The notes under the pieces: generated by a model | Seen by the model: only the letters and a program-made list of their open reading frames with translations | Databases searched by the model: none | What the model was told of the DNA's origin: nothing | Origin: Deltaproteobacteria bacterium | GTDB lineage: Bacteria; Desulfobacterota; Desulfobacteria; Desulfobacterales; Desulfosarcinaceae | Assembly: GCA_021819735.1 (NCBI GenBank) | Contig: JAKAFO010000009.1 | Location: 1-34,342 of the forward strand | DNA length: 34,342 nucleotides | Direction: 5' to 3' | Part shown: piece by piece, positions 1 through 10,783 of the stretch | How the letters are laid out: each line of letters begins with the position of its first letter | Position numbering within the stretch: the stretch's first letter is position 1 | Position numbers and translations under genes: made by a program

Positions 1-1
1 C

Positions 2-475
2 AGCCGCAAGAGCAAGGGCGAGTTCTACGGCCGCGTGGCCGCGGAGATGGAGCGCCTGGGCGTCGAAGTGCCCGATGCCGGCTGCCGTTTTTACGCCTTG
101 GCGGCCCGGGCCTTGAACCGCACCATCGATCTGGCCCACAACAACCGGCTCACCCGCCAGCAGACCATCATGTTCGCCCTGGCCGACATGATGACCTATG
201 TCGAAGTGGGCGCAGCCCTGGCGCGCAAGGCGGTCAAGCTGACCCAGGCCCAGGCGGCCGACGCCGAAAAATACCGGGCCATGGCACGGGTCTTTGCCGG
301 CGAAGTGACCCAACTGGTCGGTGAGAATGCCTTGAAGATCGCCACCAGCGGCGATCTGGAAGCCGCCGCGGCCCAGCAGCACCTGACCGATATCGCCTAT
401 ACCGAGATGCTGGCCGGTCGGGCCAATTGGGCCAAGGACATGGATCGCATCGCGGACATCATTTTCGAGAGGTAA
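2..475 (+). CDS. C-terminal part of an acyl-CoA dehydrogenase-like protein (5' truncated by window edge)
   Basis: Frame appears open to the window start; the alpha-helical C-terminus (LTRQQTIMFALADMMTYVEVGAALARKA...) resembles acyl-CoA dehydrogenase C-terminal regions; followed directly by fabG. Confidence 0.5.
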   Translation, partial: SRKSKGEFYGRVAAEMERLGVEVPDAGCRFYALAARALNRTIDLAHNNRLTRQQTIMFALADMMTYVEVGAALARKAVKLTQAQAADAEKYRAMARVFAGEVTQLVGENALKIATSGDLEAAAAQQHLTDIAYTEMLAGRANWAKDMDRIADIIFER

Positions 476-477
476 GC

Positions 478-1242
478 ATGAGCGAGAAGCACCAACGCGT
501 TGTCGTGGTAACCGGCGGCTCCCGCGGCATCGGCCGCTGTATCTGCAAGGCCATGGCCGCACCGGGCACCCGTATTTTTTTCAACTACTTTTCACCCGCC
601 GATCCCGAGGGCGAGAAGGCGGCCGCGGCCGAGACCATCGCCCAGGTGGGTCAACTGGGCTGCGAAGCCGTGGGCCTGTGGGCCAATGTGGCCGTGCAGG
701 CCGAGGTGACCGCCTTTTTCGATCAGGTGATGGATGCCGCCGGGCGCGTGGACGTGCTGGTCAACAATGCCGGCATCACCCGGGACGGCCTGATCGCCCG
801 CATGAAAGAGGCCGATTGGGATGCGGTGCTCAATGTCAACCTCAAAGGCCCCTTTTTGTGCACCCAGGTCGCGGCGCGCATCATGGCCAAGCAGCACGGT
901 GGCCGGATCATCAACATCTCATCGATCGTCGGGGCGATCGGCAACATCGGCCAGGCCAACTATGTGGCGGCCAAGGCCGGCCTCATCGGTCTGACCAAGA
1001 CGACCGCCAAGGAGTACGCCTCCCGCAACGTCACGGTCAATGCCGTGGCCCCAGGGTTCATCGACACCGACATGACCGCCAACTTGCCCGAAAAGGTCAA
1101 GACCCTCATGTTGGCCTCGATTCCCATGGCCCGCATGGGCCAGCCCGAAGAAGTCGCCGCCGTCGTGGGCTTTTTGGCCTCGGACGCGGCGGCCTACATG
1201 ACCGGACAAGTGCTGCATGTGAACGGCGGCATGTTCATGTAA
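478..1242 (+). CDS. fabG: 3-oxoacyl-ACP reductase (SDR family)
   Basis: VTGGSRGIGR cofactor motif, NNAG, YVAAKAG catalytic motif; ATG 478 gives MSEKHQR..., preferred over the ORF-track start at 427. Confidence 0.93.
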   Translation: MSEKHQRVVVVTGGSRGIGRCICKAMAAPGTRIFFNYFSPADPEGEKAAAAETIAQVGQLGCEAVGLWANVAVQAEVTAFFDQVMDAAGRVDVLVNNAGITRDGLIARMKEADWDAVLNVNLKGPFLCTQVAARIMAKQHGGRIINISSIVGAIGNIGQANYVAAKAGLIGLTKTTAKEYASRNVTVNAVAPGFIDTDMTANLPEKVKTLMLASIPMARMGQPEEVAAVVGFLASDAAAYMTGQVLHVNGGMFM

Positions 1243-1299
1243 TTCCACGAAGCTGTCTGTAATGGCAGGTAGCACTCACTCATTGAAAGGAGAAAGTAG

Positions 1300-1527
1300 A
1301 TGTCGGTTGAAGATAAAATCAAGAAAATCATTAGCGAGAAGTTAAGTGTGGACCTGGAAGAAGTTGTCCCCGAGGCCTCTTTCGTGGACGATCTGGGAGC
1401 CGATTCACTGGACCTGGTAGAGCTGATCATGTCCATGGAAGAAGAGTTCGATATCGATATCTCCGATGAAGATGCCGAAAAACTGGTGACCGTGAAGGAC
1501 GCCATCGATTACATCAACGCCCACTGA
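1300..1527 (+). CDS. acpP: Acyl carrier protein
   Basis: 75 aa, [18 protein letters not shown] phosphopantetheine site; AAAGGAG upstream. Confidence 0.97.
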   Translation: MSVEDKIKKIISEKLSVDLEEVVPEASFVDDLGADSLDLVELIMSMEEEFDIDISDEDAEKLVTVKDAIDYINAH

Positions 1528-1724
1528 TACTGCCGTTCGACAGGGCGTTTGCCGCCGGTGAACGCACATTTATCGAAGGCCGCCGTACCGGAGCAGGAAT
1601 AGGAAGATATTCCAGGAGCCCCAGCGGCGTGCCATCCGATCTGCCGCAGGGGTCTTCCGTCTGTTCGAGGTGGGGGCCCCCGGTTTGTTCTAGATGCGTA
1701 CCAGCGACTTAGAAGGAGGTTCTT

Positions 1725-2966
1725 TTGGAAAGACGGGTAGTGGTCACCGGAATCGGCCTCATCACCCCCTTGGGTGTCGGCGTTGACGAAACCTGGTCGA
1801 ACCTGATTGCCGGTAAGTCCGGTGCGGGCGAAATCACCCGGTTCGATACCACCGACTACGGCACCAAGATCGCCGCCGAGGTCAAAGGTTTCAATGCCGA
1901 GGATTTCATGGCCAAGAAAGATGCCAAACGCACGGAAACATTCATTGCTTACGCCGTTGCGGCGTCGCGTATGGCCTTGGAGGATTCGGGACTTCAGATC
2001 GACAGCCGGAATGCCCACCGCGTCGGGGTCCTGACCGGTTGCGGATTGGGCGGCTTGAACATGCTGGAGGTCACGGCCCGTACGGTGGATACCGCCGGAC
2101 CCAAGCGCGTCAGCCCATTTTTCATTCCTCTGCTGATCGGCAACATGGCCCCCGGTATGATCTCCATTCAGTTCGGCGCCAAAGGCCCCAACTCCTCGGT
2201 GGCCACGGCCTGCGCCGCCGGCGCACATGCGATCGGCGATGCCTACGAAATCATCAAGTACGGCAAGGCCGATGCCATGATCACGGGGGGCGTGGAATCG
2301 GTGATCACCCGTACCTGTATTGCCGGTTTCGGTGCCATGAAAGCGCTCTCCACCCGTAACGATGATCCCCAGCGCGCCTCGCGTCCGTTTGACAGGGATC
2401 GGGACGGCTTCGTGGTGGGTGAGGGCAGCGGCATGCTGATTCTCGAATCCCTTGATCATGCCCTGGCCCGCGGCGCCAAGATCTACGCCGAAATGGCCGG
2501 CTACGGCATGAGCGGCGACGGTTACCACATGACCTCCCCGCCGCCCGACGGTGAAGGCGCGGCGCGCTGTATGCAGGCCGCCATCGACGATGCCGGCATC
2601 CAGCCCTCCCAAATCGGCTACATCAATGCCCACGGCACCTCGACCCCCTTGAACGACCTGTATGAAACCCGGGCCATCAAGACGGTCTTCGGCGACATTG
2701 CCCGGAAGGTACCGATCAGTTCCACCAAATCCATGACCGGGCATCTGCTGGGCGGCGCCGGCGGCATCGAAACCGTTTTTACGGCACTGGTTCTGACCCA
2801 CGACATCCTGCCGCCCACCATCAATCTGGACAATCCCGACGAAGAGTGCGACCTGGATTATGTGCCCAAAGTAGCGCGCAAGGCTGTCGTGACCTATGCC
2901 ATGACCAACTCGTTCGGCTTTGGCGGCACCAATGCCTCCTTGATCCTTAAAAAGTACACGCCCTAA
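1725..2966 (+). CDS. fabF: 3-oxoacyl-ACP synthase II
   Basis: MERRVVVTGIGLITPLG, ATACAAGAHAIGDA catalytic Cys, NAHGTSTPLND, SFGFGGTNASLI; TTG start 1725 with AGGAGG upstream. Confidence 0.96.
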   Translation: MERRVVVTGIGLITPLGVGVDETWSNLIAGKSGAGEITRFDTTDYGTKIAAEVKGFNAEDFMAKKDAKRTETFIAYAVAASRMALEDSGLQIDSRNAHRVGVLTGCGLGGLNMLEVTARTVDTAGPKRVSPFFIPLLIGNMAPGMISIQFGAKGPNSSVATACAAGAHAIGDAYEIIKYGKADAMITGGVESVITRTCIAGFGAMKALSTRNDDPQRASRPFDRDRDGFVVGEGSGMLILESLDHALARGAKIYAEMAGYGMSGDGYHMTSPPPDGEGAARCMQAAIDDAGIQPSQIGYINAHGTSTPLNDLYETRAIKTVFGDIARKVPISSTKSMTGHLLGGAGGIETVFTALVLTHDILPPTINLDNPDEECDLDYVPKVARKAVVTYAMTNSFGFGGTNASLILKKYTP

Positions 2967-2986
2967 ATCCGCCCCAGAGAAAATCG

Positions 2987-3026
2987 AAAGCCGCGCGCCG
3001 GGTTCATTGAGCGCGCGGCTTTTTTG
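2987..3026 (+). terminator. Rho-independent terminator after fabF
   Basis: AAAGCCGCGCGC / GCGCGCGGCTTTTTT inverted repeat followed by a T-run. Confidence 0.85.
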
Positions 3027-3285
3027 TTCGGATCTGTCCTGCAAAAGCAGATGACCGCAGCCGGCTGGGCAGGCGCAAATTCCCGATTGAATGGTGCCGC
3101 GCGGTAACTCTCCGGTCCCGATTTTTGCTTGCGATCCACCCGAGATAAAGCTATGAGATGCAGTCGCTACCTTATATATAGGGGGTATCGCTACCGGGAT
3201 GACACGACCGGTGGATGTTTGCGGTGCCAGGGCATGCCGAAGCTGCCTGGTATCTGGCTATCGGAAAAGGGAGAAGAGGGTAACG

Positions 3286-3729
3286 ATGAAGATTCTCATC
3301 GGATGTGACCATGCGGCCTTCGGGCTCAAGGAGACCATCAAGCGCTATTTGATCGAAAAGGGCGTTGCCGTGGAGGACCTGGGCGCCTTCAGCGAGGCCT
3401 CCGTGGATTACCCCCAAATCGGCATGCAGGTGGCATCCCGGGTGTCCAAGGGGCAGGCCGAGCGCGGGATTCTGCTGTGCGGCACCGGGCTGGGGATGTC
3501 CATGGTGGCCAACCGTTTTGCCCATGTGCGCGCGGCCCTGTGCAACGACTTGTTTTCCGCGGGCATGAGCCGCCGGCATAACGACGCCAACATTCTGGTC
3601 ATGGGCGGCCGGGTCATCGGCGACGTGCTGGCCCTGGAAATTGTGCGCACCTGGCTGGAAACCCCCTTCGAGGGCGGTCGCCACCAGCGGCGGTTGGACC
3701 TGTTCGACGCACCAGGCCAAGAACCATAA
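3286..3729 (+). CDS. rpiB: Ribose-5-phosphate isomerase B
   Basis: MKILIGCDHAAFGLKETIK, GILLCGTGLGMSMVANR; ATG 3286 chosen over upstream ATG 3199. Confidence 0.93.
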   Translation: MKILIGCDHAAFGLKETIKRYLIEKGVAVEDLGAFSEASVDYPQIGMQVASRVSKGQAERGILLCGTGLGMSMVANRFAHVRAALCNDLFSAGMSRRHNDANILVMGGRVIGDVLALEIVRTWLETPFEGGRHQRRLDLFDAPGQEP

Positions 3730-3781
3730 GTTTCATGAGTTTCGATAGAAGCTAAATATACGGACAAGGGGAAAGAAGAAG

Positions 3782-5023
3782 TTGAACAACGAGCTTATCG
3801 CCACAGTGGATCCTGAAATCGCCAAAGTCCTGGATCAGGAGTTGGAACGGCAGACCAGTCACCTGGAGCTGATTGCATCGGAAAACATCGCCAGCAAGGC
3901 GGTCATGGCCGCCCAGGGCAGCCTTTTGACCAATAAATATGCCGAGGGATACCCCGGCAAGCGCTACTACGGCGGGTGCGAATATGTGGACGTGGCCGAA
4001 CGCCTGGCCATCGAGCGCGCCATTCAGTTGTTCGGCTGCGAGTATGCCAACGTGCAGCCCCACTCCGGCTCCCAGGCCAACATGGCCGCCTATTTTTCCC
4101 TGCTCCAGCCGGGCGACACCGTGCTGGGCATGGATCTGGCCCACGGCGGCCATCTGACCCACGGCGCCAAGGTGAGTTTTTCAGGCCAACTCTATCGCTT
4201 CGTGCATTACGGGGTTAACCCGCAGACCGGCACCATCGACTATGACAACCTGCGGCGCCTGGCCAAGGAGCATCGTCCCAAGATGATCGTGGCCGGCGCC
4301 AGTGCCTATCCGCGCATCCTGGATTTCGACACCTTCAGCGACATCGCCAAGGAAGTGGGCGCCCTCTTCATGGTGGACATGGCCCACATCGCCGGTCTGG
4401 TGGCCGTGGGGCTGCATCCCTCGCCGGTGCCCCGGGCCGACGTGGTCACCTCCACGACCCACAAAACCCTGCGCGGGCCGCGCGGTGGATTGATCCTGGC
4501 CAAGTCGGCCTGCGGCGACAAGCTGCGCGCCGAAGTCTTCCCGGGCATCCAGGGCGGCCCCCTGATGCACGTGATCGCCGCCAAGGCCGTGGCCTTTAAG
4601 GAAGCGTTGCTGCCCTCGTTCAGGCGCTACCAGGAGCGCGTGCTGGCCAACGCCCAGGCCCTGGCCGCCGGATTGCAGGGCGCCGGCTTGCAACTGGTCT
4701 CGGGGGGCACCGACAACCACCTGATGCTGGTGGACCTTACCTCGTGGGACATCACCGGCAAGGCGGCCGAAACCGCCCTGGGACAGGCCGGTATCACCGT
4801 CAACAAAAATGCGGTGCCCTTCGACAAACGCGGCCCGGTGGTGACCAGCGGCGTGCGCATCGGCACCCCCTATGTGACCAGCCGCGGCATGGGCACCGAG
4901 GAGATGCGCCAGATCGCGGGCCTGATCGTGGCCGTGCTCAAAAACATGGAAGATGCGCGCATCTTGGAGCGGACGCGACTGGAAGTGGCCGAATTGTGCC
5001 GCGCTTTCCCACTCTACGCATAG
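3782..5023 (+). CDS. glyA: Serine hydroxymethyltransferase
   Basis: [40 protein letters not shown]-lysine motif; TTG start. Confidence 0.96.
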   Translation: MNNELIATVDPEIAKVLDQELERQTSHLELIASENIASKAVMAAQGSLLTNKYAEGYPGKRYYGGCEYVDVAERLAIERAIQLFGCEYANVQPHSGSQANMAAYFSLLQPGDTVLGMDLAHGGHLTHGAKVSFSGQLYRFVHYGVNPQTGTIDYDNLRRLAKEHRPKMIVAGASAYPRILDFDTFSDIAKEVGALFMVDMAHIAGLVAVGLHPSPVPRADVVTSTTHKTLRGPRGGLILAKSACGDKLRAEVFPGIQGGPLMHVIAAKAVAFKEALLPSFRRYQERVLANAQALAAGLQGAGLQLVSGGTDNHLMLVDLTSWDITGKAAETALGQAGITVNKNAVPFDKRGPVVTSGVRIGTPYVTSRGMGTEEMRQIAGLIVAVLKNMEDARILERTRLEVAELCRAFPLYA

Positions 5024-5081
5024 CCGCTGGGCGGGGGAACTTGGAAAGTTAAGCAGTTCCGGCGATTGGAGGAGGATGTAA

Positions 5082-5555
5082 ATGGATCGTGAGCGCCCCT
5101 CCTGGGACGAGTACTTCATGGACATCACCTGTCTGGTGGCCAAGCGGGCCACCTGCCTGCGCCGGGCAGTGGGGGCGGTGGTGATCAAGGACCGCCGCCT
5201 GCTCTCCACCGGATACAACGGCGCGCCCAGCAACGTACGCCACTGTGCCGAGACCGGCTGCCTGCGCCGGCAGCTCAACGTGCCCTCCGGCGAGCGCCAT
5301 GAGTTGTGCCGGGGCATTCACGCCGAACAGAACGCCATCATCCAGGCGGCCTATCACGGCGTTTCCATCAAGGGGGCCACGCTCTACTGCACCAATCAGC
5401 CCTGTTCCATTTGCGCCAAGATGATCATTAACGCGGGGATTGTCCGGATCGTCTACCAGGACGGCTACGCGGACCCGCTGTCCACGGAGATGCTGGCCGA
5501 AGCCGGCATCGAACTGCTGAAACTGGCCGGTAACCAAGGGGAGGTGTCTGCATGA
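5082..5555 (+). CDS. comEB: Deoxycytidylate (dCMP) deaminase family protein
   Basis: HAEQNAI and PCSICAKM zinc motifs; GGAGGA upstream of ATG 5082. Confidence 0.88.
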   Translation: MDRERPSWDEYFMDITCLVAKRATCLRRAVGAVVIKDRRLLSTGYNGAPSNVRHCAETGCLRRQLNVPSGERHELCRGIHAEQNAIIQAAYHGVSIKGATLYCTNQPCSICAKMIINAGIVRIVYQDGYADPLSTEMLAEAGIELLKLAGNQGEVSA

Positions 5556-6010
5556 AGTGTCCTTTCTGTGGCGAGATGGACAACAAGGTGATCGACTCCC
5601 GGGTCAGCAAGGACGGCGCCGTCATCCGGCGGCGCAGGGAGTGCATCGACTGCACCCGACGGTTCACCACCTACGAGCACATCGAAGAGATTCCCATCAT
5701 GATCGTCAAAAAGGACGGTCGCCGGGAGGTGTTCAACCGCGACAAGGTGCGCTCCGGAATGCAGAAGGCCTGCCAGAAACTGGACATCAGCATGAACGCC
5801 ATCGAGGATTTCATCGACGACCTGGAGCGGGATCTGCGCGAAACCGGCGAAAAAGAGATTCCGTCCCGGGTGGTGGGTGAGAAGATCATGGCCCAGCTTC
5901 ACACCTTGAGCGATATCGCTTACGTGCGCTTCGCGTCGGTGTACCGTGAATTCAAGGATGTGAACGATTTCGTGGCTGAACTGAAAACCTTACTAAGCGA
6001 ACGGCGATGA
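5552..6010 (+). CDS. nrdR: Transcriptional repressor NrdR
   Basis: [17 protein letters not shown]...[20 protein letters not shown] zinc ribbon + ATP-cone; 4-bp ATGA overlap with previous CDS. Confidence 0.95.
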   Translation: MKCPFCGEMDNKVIDSRVSKDGAVIRRRRECIDCTRRFTTYEHIEEIPIMIVKKDGRREVFNRDKVRSGMQKACQKLDISMNAIEDFIDDLERDLRETGEKEIPSRVVGEKIMAQLHTLSDIAYVRFASVYREFKDVNDFVAELKTLLSERR

Positions 6011-7107
6011 ACGATGAAGACTACATGGACATGGCCTTGGAACTCGCGGCCCAAGGGGCCGGCTTTGTCGCTCCCAACCCTATGGTGGGGGCCGTGGTGG
6101 TGCGGGATGGTCAGGTGGTGGGAGAGGGCTTTCACCAGGCGTTGGGCGGAGCCCATGCCGAGGTAAATGCCCTCGATGCCGCCGGTGAGCGTGCCGCCGG
6201 CGCCACCTTGTACGTGACCCTGGAACCGTGCAACCACTTCGGCCGCACGCCGCCCTGCACCGAAAAAGTGCTCGCGGCCGGCATCCGGCGGGTGGTGGTG
6301 GCCATGGCCGATCCCAACCCCGATGTGCGGGGCGGCGGCAATGAGCTGCTGCGCGCCAAGGGGATCGAGGTGGTTTGCGGGGTGCGCGAGGCCCAAGCCC
6401 GGCGGCTGAATGAGAGCTTCATCAAGTTTACGGCGACCCGGCGGCCCTTCGTGGTGCTCAAGATGGCCGCCACCCTGGATGGCCGCATTGCCGCCAGCAC
6501 CGGCGATGCCCGCTGGGTGACCGGCGAGGCGGCCCGGGCGCACGTGCATCGGTTGCGCCACGCCATGGACGCCATTCTGGTGGGGGTCGGCACGGTCAAG
6601 GCCGACGATCCCGAACTGACGGCGCGCCTGGTCGAGGGCCAGGGCAAGGACCCCATCCGGTTGGTGCTCGACACCCGGCTGACCATGTCCAAACGCGCCA
6701 AGGTGCTCACCCAGGCCTCCACGGCGCCCACCTATGTGGTGTGCGGACCCGAGGCCTCGGATGTGGACCGGCGCCGGCTATCGGCCAGCGGCGCGCGCAT
6801 TCTGGACGCCGCCGTCCGAAAGGGGCACATCGATCTGGCGGCCCTCATGGGGCAGTTGGGCAAGATGGGCATCACCAGCCTGCTCATCGAGGGTGGCGCC
6901 CAGGTGGCCGGCAGCGCCCTGGCCGCCGATATCGTGGACAAGGTCGTGTTCTTCTACGCCCCCAAGCTGCTCGGCGGCGACGACGGCCTGCCCATGTTCC
7001 GCGGCCAAGGGGCCGCCTGGATGAAGGATGCCCTCGCCCTGCACGATGTGACGGTGGCGCGGGTGGGCGAAGATATTATGGTGGCCGGGTATCGGCATAA
7101 GGGATAG
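6007..7107 (+). CDS. ribD: Bifunctional riboflavin deaminase/reductase
   Basis: HAEVNAL, EPCNHFGRTPPCT deaminase motifs; C-terminal reductase domain (KMAATLDGRIA). Confidence 0.95.
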   Translation: MNDEDYMDMALELAAQGAGFVAPNPMVGAVVVRDGQVVGEGFHQALGGAHAEVNALDAAGERAAGATLYVTLEPCNHFGRTPPCTEKVLAAGIRRVVVAMADPNPDVRGGGNELLRAKGIEVVCGVREAQARRLNESFIKFTATRRPFVVLKMAATLDGRIAASTGDARWVTGEAARAHVHRLRHAMDAILVGVGTVKADDPELTARLVEGQGKDPIRLVLDTRLTMSKRAKVLTQASTAPTYVVCGPEASDVDRRRLSASGARILDAAVRKGHIDLAALMGQLGKMGITSLLIEGGAQVAGSALAADIVDKVVFFYAPKLLGGDDGLPMFRGQGAAWMKDALALHDVTVARVGEDIMVAGYRHKG

Positions 7108-7161
7108 TGGTTTCTGCTTTCCACTTTTTGTGAACGAATGACAACCGAGCATTGAGTTCGT

Positions 7162-7824
7162 ATGTTTACCGGCATCATCGAAGGATTGGGAACCCTGGTG
7201 GGAATGCGCGCGGCCGGTGAGGCCCGAATCATCACCGTGGCCGCCGATTTCGACTTGGCCGGCACGCGCATCGGCGACAGCATCGCGGTCAACGGGGCCT
7301 GCCTGACGGCGACCACTCTGGCCGGCAATCGTTTTACGGCCGATGTGTCGCCCGAAACCCTTTCCAAGACCACCTTCGGCGCTGCCAAAATCGGCCAGCG
7401 GGTGAATCTGGAGCGGGCCCTGCGCCTTTCCGACCGCCTCGACGGCCATCTGGTATCGGGTCATATCGACGGCCTGGGACGCCTGGAGAGCCGGGAGCGC
7501 GCGGCCACGGCCTGGGTGCTGCGCTTCAGCGCGCCCCCGGAGCTGACGCGCTACATGATCGTCAAAGGCTCGGTGGCCGTGGACGGCGTCAGCCTGACGA
7601 TCAATCAATGCGACGACCAGGGATTCACGGTGAGCATCATCCCCCACACGGCCCAGATGACCACCATCGGCCTGAAAGGGGAGGGGGATGGGTTCAACAT
7701 CGAGACCGATCTGATCGGTAAGTATGTGGAGCGCTTTCTGACCCGCGGCCAAGCGCCGGCCCCTGCGCCGGGCCGCGGCATCGATATGGCCTTGCTTGCA
7801 AAATCAGGGTTCTTGGACCGTTAG
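7162..7824 (+). CDS. ribE: Riboflavin synthase alpha chain
   Basis: [12 protein letters not shown]; duplicated lumazine-binding repeats (GCLTAT / VDGVSLTIN). Confidence 0.95.
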   Translation: MFTGIIEGLGTLVGMRAAGEARIITVAADFDLAGTRIGDSIAVNGACLTATTLAGNRFTADVSPETLSKTTFGAAKIGQRVNLERALRLSDRLDGHLVSGHIDGLGRLESRERAATAWVLRFSAPPELTRYMIVKGSVAVDGVSLTINQCDDQGFTVSIIPHTAQMTTIGLKGEGDGFNIETDLIGKYVERFLTRGQAPAPAPGRGIDMALLAKSGFLDR

Positions 7825-7865
7825 GAGTTGGACGGCCGCCCTTTTGAATTGGAGAAGTGAAGAAC

Positions 7866-9086
7866 ATGCCACGCATTACTGTCGAACAAGCCATCGAAGA
7901 GATCGCCGCCGGGAAAATGGTCATCCTGGTGGATGACGAAGACCGCGAAAACGAAGGCGACCTGACCATGGCCGCCGAGAAAGTCACGCCCGAAGCCATC
8001 AATTTCATGGCCAAATACGGCCGGGGCCTGATCTGCCTGTCCCTCACCGGCGAAAGGTGCGACCAATTGGAGCTGCCCTCCATGGTGCGCAACAACACCT
8101 CGCCCTTCCAGACCGGCTTCACCGTTTCCATCGAAGCCAAGCGGGGCGTCACCACCGGCATTTCGGCCGCCGACCGCGCCACCACGATCCTCACCGCCGT
8201 GGCCGACGGCGCCAAGGCCAGCGACCTGGTGCGGCCCGGCCACATCTTCCCGCTGCGCGCCCGGGCCGGCGGCGTCATGGTGCGCGTGGGCCAGACCGAA
8301 GGCTCGGTGGATCTGGCGCGCCTGGCCGGACTCAAGCCGGCCGGCGTGATCTGCGAAGTGATGGACGAGGACGGCACCATGGCCCGCATGCCCACCCTGA
8401 CCGTATTTGCCGAAAAGCACGGCCTGGGCATCGTCACCATCGCCGACCTGGTGGAATACCGCATGCGCAACGAGCTGTTCGTGCACCGGGCCGCCGAAAC
8501 CATGATTCCCACCGATCACGGCGGCGATTTCAAGATCATCGCCTTCGAAAACGATGTGGACGACCTGCTGCACATCGCCCTGGTCAAGGGCAACATCGAT
8601 CCCGAGAAGCCGGTGTTGGTGCGCGTGCACTCCGAGTGCATGACCGGCGACATCTTCGGCTCCATGCGCTGCGATTGCGGCGATCAACTCCACCGGGCCA
8701 TGGCCATGATGGACAAAGAGGGCTCCGGCGTGATCGTCTACCTGCGCCAGGAGGGCCGCGGCATCGGTTTGGTCAACAAGCTCAAGGCCTACGAGTTGCA
8801 GCAGAAGCAGGGGCTGGACACGGTCGAGGCCAACCGCCAACTGGGATTCAAGGACGACATGCGCGACTACGGCATCGGCGCCCAGATGCTGCGCAATATC
8901 GGCGTGCGCAAGATGCGCCTGCTGACCAACAACCCCAAGAAGATGGTGGGCTTGGACGGCTACGGCCTGAGCATCGTCGAGCAGATTCCCATCGAGGTGC
9001 CGCCCAACGAGTACAATCGCTGCTACCTGGAGTGCAAGAAACTCAAGATGGGCCACATGTTGCAACTGGAAACCAACGGCCATTGA
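7866..9086 (+). CDS. ribBA: Bifunctional DHBP synthase / GTP cyclohydrolase II
   Basis: [11 protein letters not shown] (RibB) and [23 protein letters not shown] (RibA zinc motif); ATG 7866 is better placed relative to GGAGAAG than GTG 7857. Confidence 0.94.
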   Translation: MPRITVEQAIEEIAAGKMVILVDDEDRENEGDLTMAAEKVTPEAINFMAKYGRGLICLSLTGERCDQLELPSMVRNNTSPFQTGFTVSIEAKRGVTTGISAADRATTILTAVADGAKASDLVRPGHIFPLRARAGGVMVRVGQTEGSVDLARLAGLKPAGVICEVMDEDGTMARMPTLTVFAEKHGLGIVTIADLVEYRMRNELFVHRAAETMIPTDHGGDFKIIAFENDVDDLLHIALVKGNIDPEKPVLVRVHSECMTGDIFGSMRCDCGDQLHRAMAMMDKEGSGVIVYLRQEGRGIGLVNKLKAYELQQKQGLDTVEANRQLGFKDDMRDYGIGAQMLRNIGVRKMRLLTNNPKKMVGLDGYGLSIVEQIPIEVPPNEYNRCYLECKKLKMGHMLQLETNGH

Positions 9087-9142
9087 GCATGCAGGGTTTG
9101 AGAAGTAAATATAATTTGAGGATCTTAACTGGAGGATGATCG

Positions 9143-9616
9143 ATGCCCAACATCGTCGAAGCCAATTTAATCGCCGAAGGAAAGAAGTTCGCCATCGTGG
9201 TGAGCCGCTTCAATGATTTTATCACCGACAAGCTGGTGGGTGGCGCCGTGGATGCGTTGACCCGCAGCGGCACCAAAACCGAAGATATCGATATCGTCAA
9301 GGTGCCGGGGGCTTTCGAGATCCCGCTGGTGGCCCTCAAGCTGGCTGCCAAGAAGCGCCATGACGCCGTCATCTGCCTGGGCGCCGTGATCCGCGGGGCC
9401 ACCCCCCATTTCGACTACGTGAGCGCCGAAGTCTCCAAGGGCGTGGCCGCGGCCAGCATGGAAACCGGCATGCCCATCATCTTCGGCGTGCTGACCACCG
9501 ACAATTTGGAGCAAGCCATCGAGCGCGCCGGCAGCAAAGCCGGCAACAAAGGTTGGGACGCGGCCCTGGCGGCCGTGGAGATGGCCAACCTGATGGGAGC
9601 GGTGGAAAAGATCTGA
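9143..9616 (+). CDS. ribH: 6,7-dimethyl-8-ribityllumazine synthase
   Basis: [43 protein letters not shown]. Confidence 0.96.
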   Translation: MPNIVEANLIAEGKKFAIVVSRFNDFITDKLVGGAVDALTRSGTKTEDIDIVKVPGAFEIPLVALKLAAKKRHDAVICLGAVIRGATPHFDYVSAEVSKGVAAASMETGMPIIFGVLTTDNLEQAIERAGSKAGNKGWDAALAAVEMANLMGAVEKI

Positions 9617-9617
9617 T

Positions 9618-10094
9618 ATGGGAACCCGCCGACAAGCAAGAGAACTGGCCATGCAGGCCCTTTTCAGCATGGACATGAGTTGCGCTTTTTCCGAGCGCAA
9701 TTTGTCCGAATACTGCCGCTCATTTCCGCCCGGCAAACGCTTCTATCCCTTTTTCGAATACCTGGTCACCGGCGTGCTCGACAACAAGGCGCACATCGAC
9801 GAGGTCATCGAAAGCCATTCCAGCAACTGGAAGATGCGGCGCATGGCCTGCGTGGACCGCAACATTCTGCGCATCGCCGTCTTCGAAATGCTCTACTGCG
9901 CCGACATCCCGGCCAAGGTCTCCATCAACGAAGCCATCGACATCGGCAAGCGCTTCGGCTCGCCCGAATCCGGGGCCTTCATCAACGGCATCCTGGACAG
10001 CATCCGCATCGCCATCGAGCAGGGCAAGCTGCAAACCACCCCCACGCCCATGCCTTTCATGGATGAAGAGCAGGAGGCGGTCAATGGGGATTAA
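9618..10094 (+). CDS. nusB: Transcription antitermination factor NusB
   Basis: RRQARELAMQALFSMD ... SINEAIDIGKRFGSPESGAFINGILD; directly after ribH. Confidence 0.93.
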   Translation: MGTRRQARELAMQALFSMDMSCAFSERNLSEYCRSFPPGKRFYPFFEYLVTGVLDNKAHIDEVIESHSSNWKMRRMACVDRNILRIAVFEMLYCADIPAKVSINEAIDIGKRFGSPESGAFINGILDSIRIAIEQGKLQTTPTPMPFMDEEQEAVNGD

Positions 10095-10112
10095 GTCAAA
10101 GGAAGTCCAATC

Positions 10113-10736
10113 ATGATCATACGCTCCATGCCCGTGGGCCCATTGCAGGCCAACTGCTTCATCGTGGGGTGCGACGCCACCCGCCACGCCGCCGTCATCG
10201 ATCCGGGCGGCGACGCCGATCGAATCCTGCTGGCCCTGGCCAAAGACAAGCTGACGCTCAAAGCCATCATCAACACCCACGGCCATTTCGACCACGTGAG
10301 CGCCAACAAGGCCCTCAAAAAAGCCTCGGGTGCCGACCTGATGATCCATCCCCTGGACGCTCCCATGCTGGCCCAACTGGCCCGGGGCGCGGCCATGTGG
10401 GGCATGCGTTCGGAAGATTCGCCCGACCCCGATCGCCTGCTCCAGGACGGCGACACGGTGACTGTGGGCCAGATCCAGTTCAAGGTGCTGCATACCCCCG
10501 GCCACACCCCGGGCGGCATCTCCCTGCATGCCGACAAAGCGGTCTTCGTGGGCGACACGCTCTTTGCCGGGTCCATCGGCCGCACCGACTTTCCCGGCGG
10601 CGACTTCGACACCCTGATCCGCAGCATCCACACCAAGCTCTTCACCCTGCCCGACGACACCGCCGTCTACACCGGCCACATGGAAGCCACCACCATCGGC
10701 AAGGAGAAGAAGTACAATCCGTTTTGCCGGATGTAA
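10113..10736 (+). CDS. MBL-fold metallohydrolase (glyoxalase II-like)
   Basis: NTHGHFDHVSA, HTPGHTPGGIS, FVGDTLFAGSIGRTDFPGG metallo-beta-lactamase motifs. Confidence 0.9.
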   Translation: MIIRSMPVGPLQANCFIVGCDATRHAAVIDPGGDADRILLALAKDKLTLKAIINTHGHFDHVSANKALKKASGADLMIHPLDAPMLAQLARGAAMWGMRSEDSPDPDRLLQDGDTVTVGQIQFKVLHTPGHTPGGISLHADKAVFVGDTLFAGSIGRTDFPGGDFDTLIRSIHTKLFTLPDDTAVYTGHMEATTIGKEKKYNPFCRM

Positions 10737-10783
10737 GCCAATCCGGTGCCCGGATCGACAACGTTCGCGTCTCAAGGGCTTGT

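Noticed and set aside
7108-7161. Possible FMN riboswitch before ribE
   Set aside because: Spacers in the rib cluster are too short (54 bp here) and no RFN-like conserved sequence was seen.
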